Assembly (NCBI GenBank): GCA_950295325.1
Contig: OX485804.1
Span: forward strand, 50,518,429-50,582,428
DNA: 64,000 bases
Direction of reading: 5' to 3'
Source: Polytrichum commune
Lineage: Eukaryota > Streptophyta > Polytrichopsida > Polytrichales > Polytrichaceae
How positions within the stretch are numbered: position 1 is the first letter of the stretch; every line of letters begins with the position of its first letter. Both the position numbers and the translations under genes were made by a program. A model generated the notes under the pieces. It was not told the DNA's origin, did no database searches, and saw only the letters and a program-made list of their open reading frames with translations. Shown here piece by piece: positions 24,906 through 37,219 of the stretch.

Positions 24906-27900
24906 ATGTCGGCGGCCTCCTCCACCCCATTGTCGAAGGCTCTCAAGGCCAGGAGGGCCACCGTCCTTGAGAGCTATTTCATTAGCTCGCGGAATTCTGC
25001 CAACTCTGGCCCTATCATTATGCTTGATCCATCCCCTCGGAAGCGCGCAAAAGTCGATTCATCTGCCTCTTCATCTGGCAACAAAAGTCAGGAGGATTGC
25101 CACACCCCCGCAAGAGCTAATGTGGCCGTTAAGCTCATCTGCCCTGGTGGCCTACCATCCAACCCAAATCCCGGTTCCTCCTCCTTATGTGTCGAGTTTG
25201 AGTCTGATCTTGTGGAGGTGATCAATGGGGTTGACTCTGAGGTACCTGTAGCCAAGAAAAAACAGAAAAAATGTAAAGGTAAGGAATCTGCTAGTCGTAG
25301 GTGTCAAGATAATTGGGCTCTTGCCCATCCATGGGCAGAAATGTTGCGGGCTGGGAAAGGATCTGAAGTGGACAGGGTTCAATGCATTGTGTGCACGTCT
25401 GTGAAAGGCAGACCTGTCGTGATGGGTGCTAAATCCGATACCCTTGAAAAACACGCTGGAAAAAGACAGGCAAAGGTTGATCTTCCACACTTGAATGTGA
25501 AAAAAGACGAATACTACATCAACCCTAAGTGTGGCCATCTCAAGGCTGTTCCTATCTACAATGCCCAATCCTTGAATCGGCCAACTATTCTCCAGCAAGT
25601 AAGTGTCTTCCACCTTAGCCATGTTTTCTCTTTTCATATTTTCTTATATGCCTTTCTTGTGTGTATCTAAGATCTAACTTGCACATTGCTTCATTGTAGG
25701 TGCAAAAAGAGTTCAAAGGAGATAAAGCGCGGAAGATTGCACAATTTGCAACGGTGTTTCATATGCTCCAGCATGGCCGCCCCATGCTGGAGTATGAATC
25801 CATGCGAGAGTTGTTCACTTTTTTGAAGATGCCCCACTTGAGCAAGAAACATTGGGGAGACAACTCCGGATGGTTGATGGCTGAATATCTCTATGCCCAA
25901 GTTATGCAAAAGGCAAGAGAGGTTATTCATGGAGGTAAATTTCTTAGTATAAGTGTGGATGAGGTTACTACTGTAGACAATCAGGCTTGGATAAGTATCC
26001 ATGCCTACGTTGTCCAAGATTTCTACCGCACTCCTATATTGGTGTCGGTGGAACGTCTCACGGAAGGGGCCACTGCTCCAAAGCTCGCTGAGGTGATTGT
26101 TGATGCGTTGTTTGTTCACGGGGGTCTAACCTCCCAGCATCTCCTATCCAAATTCGTATCATTTGGGGCGGATGGCGCTTCAGTTTTCCAGGTAAGTTTT
26201 TTTCGCCTTCTTCCCTTAGTTGTTGGTTAATGTTGTTGGTTAATTTTGTTGGTTAATGATGTTGTTTAGATTGCTGGTTAGTTGGAGGTGGCAGTTGCTG
26301 GTGCCTGATGTTGTTTAGTAATGCTGGTTAGTTGCTGGTTAGTGTTGCTGGTTGATGTTGTTGGTTAATGATGTTGTTTAGTATTGCTGGTTTATGTTGC
26401 TGGTTAATGTTGCTGGATGATGATGTTCGTTAATGATGTATGGTAGAATTGCTGGTTAATATTGCTGGTTAATGTTGCTGGTTAAAGTTGTTGATTAGTT
26501 GTTGGTTAATGTTGTTGATTAGTTGCTGGTTAATGTTGTTGATTAGTTGCTGGTTAATGTTGTTGGTTACTGTTGCTAGTTAATGTTGCTGGTTAATATT
26601 GCTGGTGGATATTGCTCGTTAAAGTTGCTGGTTAATGTTGTTGGTTACTGTTGCTAGTTAATGTTGCTAGTTAATGTTGCTAGTTAATATTGCTGGTGGA
26701 TATTGCTCGTTAAAGTTGTTGGTTAATGTTGTTGGTTACTGTTGTTGGTTAATGTTGTTGGTTACTGTTGCTGGTTAATGTTGCTGGTTAATATTGCTGG
26801 TGGATATTGCTGGTTAATGTTGCCGATTAGTTGCTGGTCAATGAATCAATTTGTGGATGTGGTCTAATGTTCAATGTTGGAGGTGGCAGGGTGCAAGGTC
26901 AGGTGTGACCAGGCTCTTACAAGATACGATTAGCCCCCACATGCATGGGGTTCATTGTGTCAGCCATCGCACCAACCTTGCGATCAAGGAGCTCTCGTAT
27001 TTGCCGGTCATCGACAAGATCGAGAACCTCTTGCATAACTTGCACAAATACTTTGCAAGGTCTCCCAAGAGACACATCGAATTTACGAGGCTCTCAGAGG
27101 TAATGCAAACCAAAGGTCTAAAGATCATAAGGAACATCAAAACGAGGTGGTTGTCCATGTTATCACCCTTGAAGAGGGTGATGTCTGAGTATCGAACCTT
27201 GGTTCATAAGATGCACCAAGATGGGCTCGATGGAACATCAACATCAGCGGCAAGGGAGGTAGCAATTGGTAACTACAACTTCCTTGTAGACATCTCTATC
27301 CCTATTGCCTTGGCCGGTTTTTTACCATTGCTTGAAACAGTTCACTATCTTGTGAAATTCAGCCAACAACAAGACATCTTCATATGCGACTATCTTGCCG
27401 CGGTGAAGGTCTGTCAAGGTCAACTCTACGAGCTCTATTGTGATCCAGTTTCCTCTTTCAGAAGTGATTCATTTCGTGAGTTCACAGATTTGATTAGTGG
27501 CCGTCATGACAGCATGTCTCTGTCATGGGTGCCCGGAGCCTTGGATGTGAATGAAGCCGCATGTGAGTATGTTGTCTTCAAGTGTGGGCCTTTCACCCAT
27601 TCAGCCACTATGCCTAACGGAGATGGCGGCACCCAAACAGTGTCAAGGGAGGCATTCAAAGACATTGTGGACAATGTCAAAGGCTCTTGCACAGGTATGG
27701 CCATGTTTGTGCAATTCTGGTCCTTGTGTAATTGTTTTTGTGGTATATGTTGCTATGCAATATTGGGGATTATGTGGCTAACCATGAAGTTGGGTGTTGT
27801 GGTGGATGTGGTAGGGGCCGCAGATCGGTTGATCAAGGAACTTTCAAGCCGCTTTCCGGCCTTGAACTTGATGGATTCTCTGGGGGTTGTCTACCCCCAG

Positions 27901-28392
27901 TATTGGCTCCAACCTAATGTTGATGAGCTATTTGAGGCACACTTCAAATGCTTGAAGGACCACTATTGCTACGAGAAGAAAGTTGGTGAAGTGTACTCAC
28001 CACCCATGCTGGAGATGGCAGCCTTGAACCACGAGGCAGGTTTGTTCAAAGGGGCAATGAAAGCAAACGCAGCTGATGCCATGCGTAAGCCCATTACTAT
28101 CAACCCCCTAACCAAGCTTTGGCGGAATCTAAGTATGTCACAAGTGTTGAGGAGCAGCTTTGGCGAATGGTTTAAGGTGGCTGAATTGGCAGCTGTGCAA
28201 GTGCTTGGGTCCGTTGAGGACGAGCGCACATTCTCAAATGTGGCATTCACAAAGTCCAAATTACGTAACCGTTTGAGTGAGCACTTGGCAGCCTGTGTAG
28301 GCATATTTAGCCAAAAATTTTACAAGTTGGAAAACTTTCCTTTTGAGAAGGTTTATGAGATATGGCATGCGAATCACAAACGAGATTGCTAG
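24906..28392 (+). CDS. hAT-type transposase with BED-like finger, ZNF862-like (4 exons)
   Basis: Exons 24906-25598, 25700-26191, 26890-27694 and 27815-28392 join in frame into 855 residues with GT..AG introns of 101, 698 and 120 bp. The 120-bp intron is read-through in frame, but its hydrophobic translation (around FWSLCNCFCGICC) looks intronic. Residues 1-150 are a basic, Ser-rich tail (SPRKRAKVD, KKKQKKCKGKE) that could serve as a nuclear signal. Residues 160-183 are a BED-like finger (C160-x2-C163-x19-H183); the usual second His is not at its normal spacing. The RNase H-like core has SISVDEVTTVDN and FGADGASVFQGARSGV, the likely catalytic Asp residues, then HCVSHRTNLAIKEL and KTRWLSMLSPLKRV. 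The C-terminus has the hAT dimerisation motif (GSVEDERTFSNVAFTKSKLR). Known family role: cut-and-paste transposition; domesticated forms exist. No stop or frameshift, so it may be active or exapted. Confidence 0.9.
26216..26846. repeat. Minisatellite filling intron 2 of the transposase gene
   Basis: Almost all of the 698-bp intron is built from variants of TTGCTGGTTAATG and TTGTTGGTTAATG, 12 bp being the commonest period, with higher-order blocks of about 70-100 bp (for example a GGTGGATATTGCTCGTTAAAG word that recurs). The same repeat reappears after the stop codon at 28672-28918 in the same orientation. Confidence 0.95.
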
Positions 28393-28671
28393 CTCGTTGC
28401 AATCTAATATGTAGTTGGTTCCAGGGTACAAGAAATTATGTACGAGTTTCAATATTCCTCAGTGATGACAATCGTGGCTCTATGATGCTGGGTATACTTG
28501 GAATTCCACCTCCATGAGTGTTTTTTTGGGGGGGGGGGGATTTATGATTGCAACTTGAGTATGTGCTTTACATGTATGCTTGGCAACTTGAGTAGGATTT
28601 CATTTGGAGTGAATGTAGTTATGGTGGAGAATCTGGAGATCATGTTGAATGATAAGTTAGCTAGATTTGAA
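28393..28671 (+). other. 3' flank of the transposase gene
   Basis: Probable 3' untranslated sequence. Contains a 12-base G run at 28528-28539 preceded by seven T. No further coding frame of note. Confidence 0.4.
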
Positions 28672-28918
28672 GTTGATGTTGCTGGAATGTTGCTGGAATG
28701 TTGTTGGTTAATGATGTTGTTTAGTTGCTTTAGTATAGCTGGTTAGTTGCTGGTGGAATGTTGTTGGTTAGTATTGCTGGTTAGTTGCTGGTGGAATGTT
28801 GCTGGTTAATGTTGTTGGTGAATGTTGTTGGTTAATGATGTTGTTTAGTTGCTTTAGTATTGCTGGTTAGTTGCTGGTTAATGTTGTTGGTTAATGATGT
28901 TGTTTAGTATTGTTGGGT
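28672..28918. repeat. Second array of the GTTGGTTAATG minisatellite
   Basis: About 250 bp of the same 12-bp family found in intron 2 (TTGCTGGTTAG, TTGTTGGTTAATG, GATGTTGTTTAG), starting 280 bp after the transposase stop codon. Shared orientation and sequence suggest it belongs to the same transposon. Confidence 0.92.
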
Positions 28919-30245
28919 ATCCTTGCTTGTTGGGCAGAGGGCATTGGGTTTCCTTGCTGAGTGTTTTGCAGTTTGTTTGAGCTCAAACTTGAAAATGTAG
29001 AGTCCCAGACTCCAAGCCTGTTGGTTTGCTCATCCGTCACAGTTTTGTGTCATGGTTTTGTAATTGGCAATTTTGTAAATAAGGTTTTTGATGTTTTTGG
29101 AAGTCACCATTGGAGTCTGGTTTCTGGAGGTGGAGGCTCCTTGTATACAACAGCCGAGGCCTCGTCTGAGAGGGCTTTTTTTTTATTCATTAGAATTTAA
29201 ATTTTAGAGGACATATATGATAGAAGTTTCAATGAAAATTTTGTAGCAATTGGTTTTAAGTACTCGCCAATGTGCACAATGGATTTGAAGGGTTGTTGCC
29301 AATTTAATGACATTTTTTTAAGCATTATCGCCTAAATGAGCAATGAATCCTATTTGCCTATCGCCCTATTTGTACTATTGTGATTTATGTCATGTAGCCA
29401 AACGGTGAAAAATGAAACATATAATTCTAAAAACATAACTACTTAAAAAAAACATGCATTAGCCACTACAACGAACTTCATCCACGCTTCTGTGCCACCC
29501 GTCCGAAATTTAAAAAATGCCAAAAAAATGGCTGATAGGAACCCATGTAGACTTTTCATCCATGATAATTTCTTAAGACCTTCACTTGAACTACAATAAT
29601 GATTCTCCCAATCAATGAGGGAGGGCTAATAGTGAGTGTGGGAAATTAGTGAAGGTGATACTAAATTTCTTTACACTATGAAATCCGTGCCGCCAAAAGA
29701 TCTAGGAAACATGGATCATCCCAACACTATTCATAACAACATTTTGCACTGTTCACTCACAAGCATGTGGCACACACTAATCACAAGCACACACTAATTT
29801 TCTTGAAATCTTTGGTAAATGAACATGTATTCCTAAATTTAGTGTCACTCATTAAAACAAATTCAGCCCTCAATAACTTTGAGATTTTGCTAAACAATGT
29901 GTGGTTCATAAATTTGTACCACCCTCACTAATTGAGATATTCAGTGTAGTGTGAAGTGAACTTGGACGATCTCGACCGTTTCAACAAAAGAGAGATTTTA
30001 GAATGCAATGGTCACATGCCTTCACTCTCGTGTGTGAAGTGGCCCTTAGGAGGCCTTACTTGGAGAATGCAATGAAGCATTGGAGAGCATAAGCCCACAT
30101 AGCCACATTGGATGTAGGTACTAACTTTTAACTTGCAATAATACACTATGCTAGCATTCTCCAGGTTAACAAATGGAGTTTGATCAGGTGGCCTTTTCAA
30201 ATTCATGGTGATCACGTCATAAATGGGTCGGCAACTTGGCTGTCA
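28919..30245. other. Right edge of the hAT region and spacer with a solo MITE end
   Basis: The gene-like composition fades at about 29200 (after a poly-T run near 29170), the likely right boundary zone of the hAT element; I could not find its terminal repeat. At about 30034-30054 the sequence CTCGTGTGTGAAGTGGCCC followed by TTA matches the right end of the MITE at 43865-44500. A faint possible left partner is TTAAGACCTTCAC near 29574. No gene seen. Confidence 0.45.
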
Positions 30246-30254
30246 TGGGAATCA

Positions 30255-30645
30255 GTGTTCAAGATTGAAGTCTTCAATGTCTTTCAAACGCGATTTGGCC
30301 CTTCAAAATATATCTCTCTCAAAACATCCCTTCAAAACGCAACTCCAAATTGAAAATGAAGACATCATTTGAAGTCCTCAATGTAATCTGCATGCCACAA
30401 GAACCAACAAGCGTAGGGCATTGTCACTACAAGAAGTGGAGTTAGATGGTTGATTCTTAGTTCTTCATATTGTACTGCAAACATGTACCATATAATGCAT
30501 GCACAAGTTTAATATGAGTTTTGTATTTTGTGTCTATACTCTTGGATTGACGTCTTGGATTTGAACCAACCGTTTAACTGAAGGGCTGAAATTTGAGAGC
30601 CGTTCAAAATGAAACTCATATGAGAGCTTCAATCTTGAACACTAG
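30255..30645. mobile_element. Mutator-like MITE with 9-bp target duplication
   Basis: A 391-bp element whose left end starts GTGTTCAAGATTGAAG and whose right end is CTTCAATCTTGAACAC plus TAG. The nonamer TGGGAATCA stands directly before (30246-30254) and after (30646-30654). A 9-bp duplication is typical of Mutator-like elements. TIRs are about 16 bp and the right terminus has three extra bases, so the exact end is uncertain. Non-coding. Confidence 0.75.
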
Positions 30646-33600
30646 TGGGAATCACCGGCCATCTTGTAAAGGTTACTTGAATTTGTTTTGTTCACCAATC
30701 ATGTGCAACCATCTCAAACTTGATCTTCAGTGTATTTCTTAAGCGTGCCCTTGCTCAATATTATGTTGCATTTAGGTGTTCCTGTAAAGGGAAAGAAAAA
30801 GAAACGATGTGTCATTTGGCACCGGCATGAATGCGAGTTTGTTATCCTAATATTGATCATGGTTGACCAAGATGTAGTAAAAGGAGTTGTGTCTTCCGTT
30901 TGGTGTTCGTGTAAGTACCAAATGGACCAAGGCACCATAAACGATCCAAGTTTGCCAAGCCGTTATGGTCATTGATATGTTTCTACAACTAATAATAGTA
31001 ATATTCTCAAGGATTCAAAGTATTGGAGTGTTGATTATAACAATGATCCATATAGTCGGAGGTCCAATTCCATAATTACCTATCAAAATAGTCAAATTTC
31101 GAGAATCAATAAATACAAAATGTTCTCTCTGTCTTCAGAAAACAATATACTAAAATTTAGGGTTTACAAAGTGCAAAAATGAAATGGTTGGGGGCTGGAA
31201 AGAGAGTTTAAAAACCAATATCTTAGCCCTTATATGCCCATGTGACGATAAATTGGTTGATTTATGGTCAAAGGGCCTAAACATCGATTTCCAAAAGCTA
31301 TGTGGGAGATACAACTTTCACAAGATGTTTGAGTTAGATTACAATGCATCATGTGACCGTTGGGATTGAGTAAAAAAAAACTAATTGGTGGATTCTATGT
31401 CGTTGACAATATTGAAATTTGAGTGCCCAAAATGCAAACCGAATTCTAAGGATGCTTCAATCATCTGCCTCTTGGAACTTTCTCCTTTGCAACTTGTTAC
31501 CTACAAATGAGTACATACAATTTCCACCACAAAATGAAAAATTGGATGTAATTGATGCTTTGTAGAATATTTCTTTACAATTTTATCTTTTTGCATGCAA
31601 AAAAATCATAATTAATCAAAATATGATGGAATTCTTGAAATTTTGGTTATAGGTTGAATATACATTTTTATACTCATGTAGGATTTTACTCTAATATTTG
31701 TGCTCCTTCAAGTAAAACAAAGATTACTCATATGCACATGCTAGTTAAAGTCTAAGATCTTCCCATACTCATTTATGATTCCAAAAATATGTTTTACAAT
31801 AATAGTCTACTAGATTGATATGATGTGGCCTTAGTATGATGTGAGCTCCAAAATTAAAGGGACAAGTACAAAGGGACACATGATTGGCCTACTTATGGCT
31901 TCACACAATTTCCTCCCGAACTTTGAGTCTCATTGCTCATGATGACTCCACACGCACCGATTAGATACCATGTGTTGAGTACACCTCGAGGCCACAATCC
32001 AATACTAATTGAGAGGTAGCTTCGGTAACCAAATCCAAACCTATCTCATCATTCTAGAATAATTCAAGTGGTTGAAGATTCTTGGAATTAACCTTGAATC
32101 CCTAAGAACATTCCATATAAGCTCAACAATTCTTGTTCAAAGTTTTTGTTCATTTCCTTTTGTGATGTCCGTGCGGTAAGATTCTAGTTCTTGAGCTCAA
32201 TCTAGTTTTCATAAGCCTTCTCATCCTTGAAATCATTTGTGGTTGTTCCTAAGTCTTGGTTTCTCCAAGACCTATAAATAACTTTCTTGTCTTCTACATT
32301 TAAGTGACTTTTGAGTTCAAGTCTTCTTTTGAAGTTTCGCTAATTTCTAAATTACCAAGTATCTTTTGAAGTCAAGTAGCATTTTTAGTTTCCCTAACTT
32401 CTACTCTTGGAAATTGAGTAACCTTTTAACATTTCCCTAGGTTCTACTTTTCAAGTATCTTTTGAAGTCAAGTAACTTTTAGAGTTTCCCTGACTTCTAA
32501 ATTTCCGAGTATCTTACGAAGTCAAGTAACCTTTCAAGTTTCCCTAACTTCTACTTTGGAATTTGACTAACCTTTTTTAGTTCTCCTAGCTCTACTTTTG
32601 GAGTCCAAGTGTTTTGATGTTTACATCTTCTAAGTTTTGTTTTCTAAATATCTCGGTTTTCAAAGGTCAGTCATACGCAACCTCTAGGGGGTCTTTGAAA
32701 GCTCTTCGAGGGTGGTCTTCAAAAGTCCTCGGAAGTCTTTACAAGAATAAGCTCTTGATAAGTCTTCGCGATGCTCACGTGAGATGTGAGATGTCGAATG
32801 AGGTGCTTTAGCTGTCCTATGTGCCTCCTTTATATAGTCTTTAATATCTAGGTATTTCGAGCTTTTCCCAAAATTAGCATGTTAGATTTTTTAGTCATAA
32901 TGTATCATACATATTATATATTTAGATATACATGAAACCCCGAACCTATTACAAAACTAGATACCTATTGGTGTACTTTCCCAATGGTTGTTGGACATTC
33001 ATCTATTCTATTGTCCTAAGGAATTCTTGCTCCTTTCATCCGCTAGGGTCCTATGACATCCATCTACAATTTCATCCACAAATACTCATACGAAGGCCTC
33101 TTGGTCATCCATACTTATTCATCCTTTGTTCCATTCCCCAATAGTCTTCGTTCCCACGGCTCCCACAACATTCCCATGGGCGTTGCCTCATTCCTCAAGC
33201 TCCCCATGGCGTTCCCTAGGCATTGGGAACCATATCTCTCTCATGTGGCTTCTTGGCAACTCCTCGCTCCTCCACACATCTCAATTCCTAGTTCCTTTTG
33301 AAGCTCTACATCCTACACATTTGTGGTTATTGCATCCAAATCACATTCCACCACCTCTCTCAATATGAGGACATTGAAACTAATTTTGGTATCAAATCAA
33401 ATTTTTAAACCAATTTCAACATGCATATCATTTCACATGTGCTTGTTGAAAGAAACATCCACATACACTATTTAGTAATACAATCACGGTAAAAATCGTG
33501 TTTCCTCCCTCATTGTAGACTAGAAATTCCCATTGACCGTCTAGCATCTACCCATGTTGATTCCAACATCTACAAATATCTACCCAACATGATTCCCCAT

Positions 33601-34280
33601 AAAACAAGCAAAAGTGATGTTGTTGAACACGGTTATATATGAGAGACGTAGGCTCATATGCAATAATTCCCTCTTGGCTCGAGTGTGTGACCTAGATATT
33701 GACCTATGTTCTCTACACTTGGAATTATTGTGGCCCACATTCATTCGGTGTATTCGGTGTAGCTTTGACTGCCTCAAGCTTTAGACAAGAGGAGGAGGTG
33801 CCACATACTTTACCTTTATAAGTAGTCAAGTTTGGTGTTACATGGTGTTGGGATCTTGCGGGTTAGTTATTGGGGAGGTCTTTGCAGGTCTTTGGCAAGG
33901 AAGGCTTTGTCACCATTTTTGGGGGTGAATATGTACCCATCTTAAACTAGAGTACCCGGGATTTAATACCATCCCTACTTTCCATGATGAAACAACGTGA
34001 CATGTAAGGTAAGTGTGTCTAAACTAGACACTGCTAGCATTCCAACATATGTAGGGGTTTGAAAATCCAAGAAAACTTACATGAACACATCAGCAAATCC
34101 AAACGTGGAACGTGAGAGTTGGTCATTCTGTTTTTGGAATGTAAGTGAATATCTTATGAATTCTTGAAGTGTTATTCATGGGTTTTCTTAAATGTTTTTC
34201 TTTCATATATGTACATTTCATACTTGAGTATGTACTTATATGCCAGAAGGAAAAAAATTAAAATCACATATTGGTTTAGG
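30646..34280. other. Spacer without a recognisable gene
   Basis: Frames are all under 85 codons. Around 32280-32600 a phrase built on CTTTTGAAGTCAAGTAAC, then TTTCCCTAACTTCTA, recurs several times at irregular spacing of 55-70 bp and looks like a degenerate tandem repeat. The rest holds nothing I can name. Confidence 0.5.
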
Positions 34281-34505
34281 ACTATATTGTTTTGTCTATG
34301 TTGTGGGTTACCATTTGGAGTCACACATTGCTATATAACATTATGCTGAGAGTATCATTTTTTATCCAAATAACATAAGTAGTTAGTATGCACACTGAAA
34401 GATATGATATAACTTAGTTGGTAAAAAATGATACTCTCAATAAAATGTTATAACAATGCATAATTCCAAATAGTAACCCACGATAACTAGACAAAATAAT
34501 CTACA
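34281..34505. mobile_element. Foldback MITE with 85-bp arms
   Basis: The left arm (about 34285-34370) includes GTGGGTTACCATTTGGAGT and GAGAGTATCATTTTTTA; the right arm (about 34421-34505) is its diverged reverse complement (TAAAAAATGATACTCTC and ATTCCAAATAGTAACCCAC). The loop is about 50 bp. The core word AATTCCAAATAGTAA also occurs near 40870 and, as a relative, at 43205-43400, so this is a multi-copy family. No coding frame. Confidence 0.8.
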
Positions 34506-37219
34506 TACCTTATGTTAGTTTCACTCTTGGCCTTGGTTGAAAACAATTGTTTGCTTTGAAGAGAGTTGGCACATGTGAGATTCTATGAAAATTCTTAGTG
34601 GCAATTCCAAAAGCGAAATGCAGGAAGGGATTGTTGAAGTGGGTTCATGAAATTACTAAGGGGCTCCTCATGTGCTCAACTTGCCCCATTCTCCGAGAGT
34701 GGGTCACTCTTTGGAAAAGCAAAGAGTGGCGTTGCACCCTTGTATGCGCTCACCCATTTTCCTAGTTAGTAATTTTATTTATTTTTAAAGGAATGTTTCA
34801 TTATTATATCTTAATTTTAAATTACAAAGGGAGCATATTGAACACTATTTTGATAATCATACATAAAGTAAGAAAATTAGGTTTGCAATGTGTATGTGAT
34901 GCCTTGATTGCAATTTTAGTCACTTAGACTCTCCCACATGTGGTAAAGAGTGTGTGAGTCCCAAGACCAATTACTGATAGTGGTTATTATTAAGAGGGGT
35001 GGGGTGACTGGAGTTTCATTCATGATCCAAGAATATTTTGGCAACTCTTATTAGAATAAGGGTCGCATTGCCTCCAAAAGCATGTGTAGGTGCATATGTT
35101 GGCCCGCAAAGATGGGTGGAGAGGCCCTAAGAGCCCCCATGGGACTCTCTACTAAACTCACATGGGGCAAGGGGGGGGGGGGGGGGGCAATGAGTGTTGC
35201 TGGGCCTTTAATTCCAGCCGATGTGTCCATAACACACACACACACGGAAAAATTGGCGGAAATTGATCCTGGAAAGACTTGAGCATTCAATTGGTGCCAC
35301 CTGCCCAGTAAAGACAATGAAATTAGTAAAAATTTGTGTATTTATATACCCTAGGTATTGGGTCCGGCCGTCAGTTATCTCTTTTAGAACGAACATTACT
35401 TAGGTTGTACTCTTCATTTTGCAAAGATGACCCAACATAAGCTAAGAAGTATCCTCATGAAATCGTCAATATTCACAACACTAGGGATGAGTAATGTTAA
35501 GTTCATAATGAATGAGGACACCTAGGTTTAAAGTAATGTTCAATGCAATGGCAAGTTCATACAAGTAGTATGTTATCCAACTTAAGTGTGGGTTTATAGT
35601 AAGGTCTATGTCTCAAAAACTCGGGGTCCAAAACATCCCTTAGTGGACTTCCTGTTATATCCAATGTTAGTCCCAAGCTCGTGAAATTGGTTTCTCAATT
35701 AGAAGCAATATTTTCTTACGTTGGGGAAAACTATATTTGGCTAGAACGGGGTGCCATATTTAATGTCACTTCATTATGTCACATTAAAGACTCAAAGTCT
35801 ATTGTAAAGGGTCCTTAATCTTGCTCTTGATCATTTAAGAATGCTTGACTTCATAGTATATTTGGACTTAGACCCTAGTGTAAACCCACCCACAAGGCGT
35901 TTTTGCACCAAATTGTTGTTCTTGTGGTTGAAGGTTGTAGTTCCTTTCTTTGGTTTTATAATGTTAAGGACAAGGAGGGAAAAGACGTAGTTATGGGAAT
36001 CACAATCACAACCAATTTTACTTGTCCAAATACAATAAAAGTGGTAATTGGGCATGGTTGCAAAGGTTAAGGTTTACTTTCTTTGGTTTCATGTACTTAC
36101 TAGTGGGCATTTGGAGAGAATTCCCAAGCCAAATTGTGGGAGGATATTTGTAGCAAAAACTTGATTGTAATTTTTTTTATCATCACTCCACATATTGCGC
36201 CAATAAGATGTAAAAAATTATCCTTCAATTACAAGTACATCTTGCACGTAAATGAAAAAAACTGCAATTTTGGTTTGAAGTGGGCTCAAACCACAACCAC
36301 AACCTTTATAATACACTAGACATTTGGCATTAAAAAAGGTGTGTCGTGTTAATTGGAGTGGTCTTCATGACTTGTCACATAGCATCAAATGTGATATGAC
36401 ACATTATCTAAGGTAGACATGCATTCCTTTATGCACCCACTTCTTTTCCAAATATGAAATACACACTTAATGCAAGGTGATTAGCAAATCCAAATTGTGA
36501 CATATTTAGACTCATGTGAATACATGGTTCATTATCAAACTGAAGATTCTCGTGCTCGTGAAATGATCATATAGGTCCCCCCCCCCAAATAAATAAATTA
36601 TATATAGAGAGAGAGTGTTGACTATTGAACCTAGAATATTTAGCATATTTTGAACACGTAGTCTAGTCTCTTTCAAACACACATCTTTTTTTGGTGCAAG
36701 TGCATGTCTTCTTAGATCCGCACTAAACTCGATGTTTAGTGCACCTAGATGCGCGTAGTATACGCCACTTTGGTAATTAAACCCACCCAATTCACAAAAT
36801 GACCAATATAATTAATGGATCGGACACCACCGAGTCATCCCGATTGCATGCTTGATGACCAAAAAGTGTCGAAGTTAAAAAAGTACAACAGCCGAACTCG
36901 GGCGCGTTGAGTGGGAAACGGAGCAAAAGACGCATAATAAAGTCACATAGAGCGAAATGAATAAACAAAAGGGGAGTGGTGGAGCGCGCTAAACTTAGCA
37001 ACCGACCCCAACATCCTTCCCATCTCCAATATAGAAAACGCCAACAAATGGTAGGGTAGGGTGTATGGCCGCTACACTATATGGTACCTCGCTAGTACAT
37101 ACTAGTGGCAGCGCGAGGGAAGGGGGGGTGGCTTGCAAGGGAGGTGCCAACTGCAGTGAAGGCGATGATGATGATGATGATGATGATGATGGGCCCCGGG
37201 CTAGATCACATCTGCCCAG
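34506..37219. other. Spacer with homopolymer runs and a dispersed repeat
   Basis: Contains a 17-base G run (35171-35187), a short CA run near 35232, a 10-base C run (36577-36586) and, near 36597-36740, a stretch that is repeated in an intron of the RING gene. A (GAT)n run follows at about 37163-37190. No gene recognised. Confidence 0.5.
36597..36740. repeat. Dispersed repeat shared with 59826-59955
   Basis: GACTATTGAACCTAGAATA, then TAGTCTAGTCTCTTT, AAACACAC and GATCCGCACT, matches 59840-59945 (GACTATTGAACCTAGAATA, TAGTCCAATCTCTTT, AAACACAC, GATCCACACT) in the same orientation. Family unknown. Confidence 0.65.

Noticed and set aside
27695-27814. Reading through as coding (no intron) in the transposase
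   Set aside because: It is in frame, but the translation is Cys/Phe-rich and unlike hAT proteins, and it has a good GTATGG donor and GTAG acceptor; removal gives a smooth protein.
33000-33370. Overlapping 70-80 codon + frames rich in Pro and His
   Set aside because: Three frames are open at once over C/T-rich DNA, and none has a domain or splice context.
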